Positions 57,201 through 60,200 of a stretch of DNA of 64,000 nucleotides are shown here, piece after piece. How positions within the stretch are numbered: the stretch's first letter is position 1; every line of letters starts with the position of its first letter. Source of the DNA: Phoronis australis (Eukaryota; Phoronida; Phoronidae); the NCBI GenBank assembly GCA_002633005.1, contig NMRA01000150.1, positions 586,359 to 650,358 of the forward strand, in the 5' to 3' direction. The notes below the pieces were generated by a model, which did not search any database, was not told the origin of the DNA, and saw only the letters and a list, made by a program, of their open reading frames with translations. Both the position numbers and the translations under genes were made by a program.

Positions 57201-60200
57201 TTTGCCATCTCTTATAATCTGCTGTTTGTCTTTGTATAGTTTGGTATTTACTGGAACAACAAAGACGAGATTCTAGACTGGGAAGGGGGTAACTTCAAAG
57301 TAACGTCCATTGATGAACAGTTTCCATTAGACCATGCAGTTCGTGACTTTATGTTGGAGTCTAAGCAGGTAACAACAAGTCATAACTTTATGTTAGAGTC
57401 TACGCTGGTAACAACTAGTCATAACTTTATGTTAGAGTCTACGCTGGTAACAACTAGTCATAACTTTATGTTGGAGTCTACGCTGGTAACAACAAGTCAT
57501 AACTTTATGTTGGAGTCTACGCTGGTAAAAACTAGTCACAACTTTATGTTGGAGTCTACGCTGGTAACAACTAGTCATAACTTTCATGCACCCACATATC
57601 TATATGCGAGTGCATATTGCGGTCACCGCTGTCTGCCATCCACTGCCGTTGCACAATGGCCAACATTAATTTTCAAACTATTTTATAGTAGCGCCCCCTA
57701 GTCAACTTAAGTTTTCTTTCATTCTGCCTCAACTTAACACATGAGTTCCGATTTAGGAAAGCACACTTGTGACACCTCCTAAATGCAAATTTTCATTGCT
57801 GATGTTGATTTTTGGGTGGCTCTAACTTTCCTGGAAATATTTTCAAAATGAGCGGCGCCCTCTGGTGTTCACTGTTTGTAATAATGGTCTTAACAAATGT
57901 TTGTAATGCACAGTATAGACTTGCGTTGAGATATTGCCTATGTCAGAACATTTGGACTTCCTTGAGATATTGCCACCATCAGATGATATAAGAATTGTAT
58001 TGAGATATTTCCACCATCAGAGCGTATAGACTTGTGTTGAGATATTGCCACCGTCAGATCATATAGACTTGTGCTGAGATATTGAACCGTTGAATAATCA
58101 ACTAATGAGTGCGTTCTTCTATTGGGGTAAACTGTAGGATGACTATGAGTTAAAAACACGTATGTTTTCAACAACCAACTGGATTGAGGGTAACCCCCTG
58201 GGACAGGTGTTTGACTTTATCAAGTATGTGAGGGAATGGCATAGAGGACATCAGGCAGGACCAATGATCGTCGTTGACAGGTATGTTATCGATGTATGCA
58301 GGTAAAAGTACTATCGGGTATTAACAGCGCCACCATGTGTCTCAGTACATAATATAATTATGAGTACAGTGTTAGAGAACAAGATGACATCATTAAAGCT
58401 GTATTTTGTCATGTTTCTATGATTAAAAACAAAGAAAATTAAATTAAGGCGTTTACTCTTAACTTTTAAACTCGGTCGCATTATGCCGTCATTGTTTAGC
58501 TTTCAGGCACTGTACCGAGTATCTTTTTTGATATACTTTACCGAATTACAGAATAAACTTGTGAGTCATGGCCAAGTTAATGGCAGATTGGTTTATTTCA
58601 ATGGACCTTCTTATTTCAACGAATATGTATTACAGATCAAAATTTGAAGCTTAGTTTGTAGATATTCACACTTGCCAATGAGGTTGTACATAACTTTTAG
58701 ACTTGCCATTTAGAGCTTTCTTGAGTTGGTAATGGTTTTGATGTTTTTGATGTAAAAATAGGCTCCTATCATCATATTAGGGAATATTACAGTGTTGTAC
58801 ACTTACCATTGTTGTGCCGATTTTATGAGAGTAAAAGGATTAATTCTAGTTTTGCTTTTTAACCAGATTAACAGAGAGAAATGCTAGTTCTTTACTTGAC
58901 TATTATTTCATTTTTGTTAAAAGCCTAACTTTTAATACAGATTTTTTTAAAAATAAAAATTAATAAATTTAGTAAATTGAATTTTGGAATTTCTGGTCAT
59001 CGTGTAAAATAACAAAAATTGTTTACATACTAACCATGTCTAACTTTTTCAAAATTTACTTTAAAGTAAAGCCAATACAAAGAAGGTTGTGATGGTGCAC
59101 CGTGTTGTAATAGTGAAGAGTAAGTGATAACACAGTGCCCTCTTGTGTTGACTTGTCGCAGTAATGAATCTGCATTCTGCCTTCATTGACAAGTTTAGCT
59201 TACTTGAGTTGAGTTTGGAAACTTACGAAAGGAGTTTGAACGTTGGGAGGATTAGTTAAGAACTTTTATGTATGAGTTCAATTAATTTGTTTCAGGACTT
59301 AAGGTACAGACTCCAAATATTATGGACATCTCAACATGTTCATGATTTTTATTGTTGTGGGATTTGAATTTTCTATAGTTGTGGGCAACACTGTAATATT
59401 AAACATAAACACCCTTTTTAATTATTATACAAACCCCATATTGTAATTATTATGTAACCACCTTGTTATAATTATTGTGGCAAAATAAGTAAAGAGAATG
59501 CAATAATGCTGAGTCATCCTTTCCTCAGTTATGGCGGCAAGATGGCGGCCACATTCTGTGCACTGATGTCATTACTGAATCAGTTGGAAGAGGAAAGGAC
59601 AGTAGACGTCTACTCTATCATGAAAATGTATCATTTGAGGCGTCCGCATGTGTTTGAGTCAAAGGTAACCACTATGTAGAGCCTCCAATTGGCATTACAG
59701 TTGGACCTCATTACAGTCTAACTAGCAATTGACAGTTATAGTCTTATTAAGGTGCAATAAAACATTGCAACACAATGCTCCTCTGATGAGCATGGTGGTT
59801 TGTGTGGGTAGACTACATGAAGTGTACTATGCTATCATGTAAACCAAGACAGATGTATTACTTGGCAAAATATAATTCGCCAAGTATATAAATCCGTCAT
59901 GCTTCTTTGTACCCAACTCTGTCTGAGGAGTTGTTCTGAAATTTGGCTTGTAGATAGGTCTGGACTGTAACACTACAACTTAATGTTTTTGGCTTTATTA
60001 TTACTGTAAGCTTTTGTTTTTCATACAAAATTTGCCTGTGTCTATAATTTTCCAAGATAAGTTATAGGTCTTTGTTAATGTCATATTTCATCCTGTTCAG
60101 TGTTCATTAAAATGTTCGTCCATTTCAGTGTTTATTGATATTATCCATCCTGCTCTGTATTCATTGATATCTTCGTCCTGCACCGTGTTCATTAACATGT

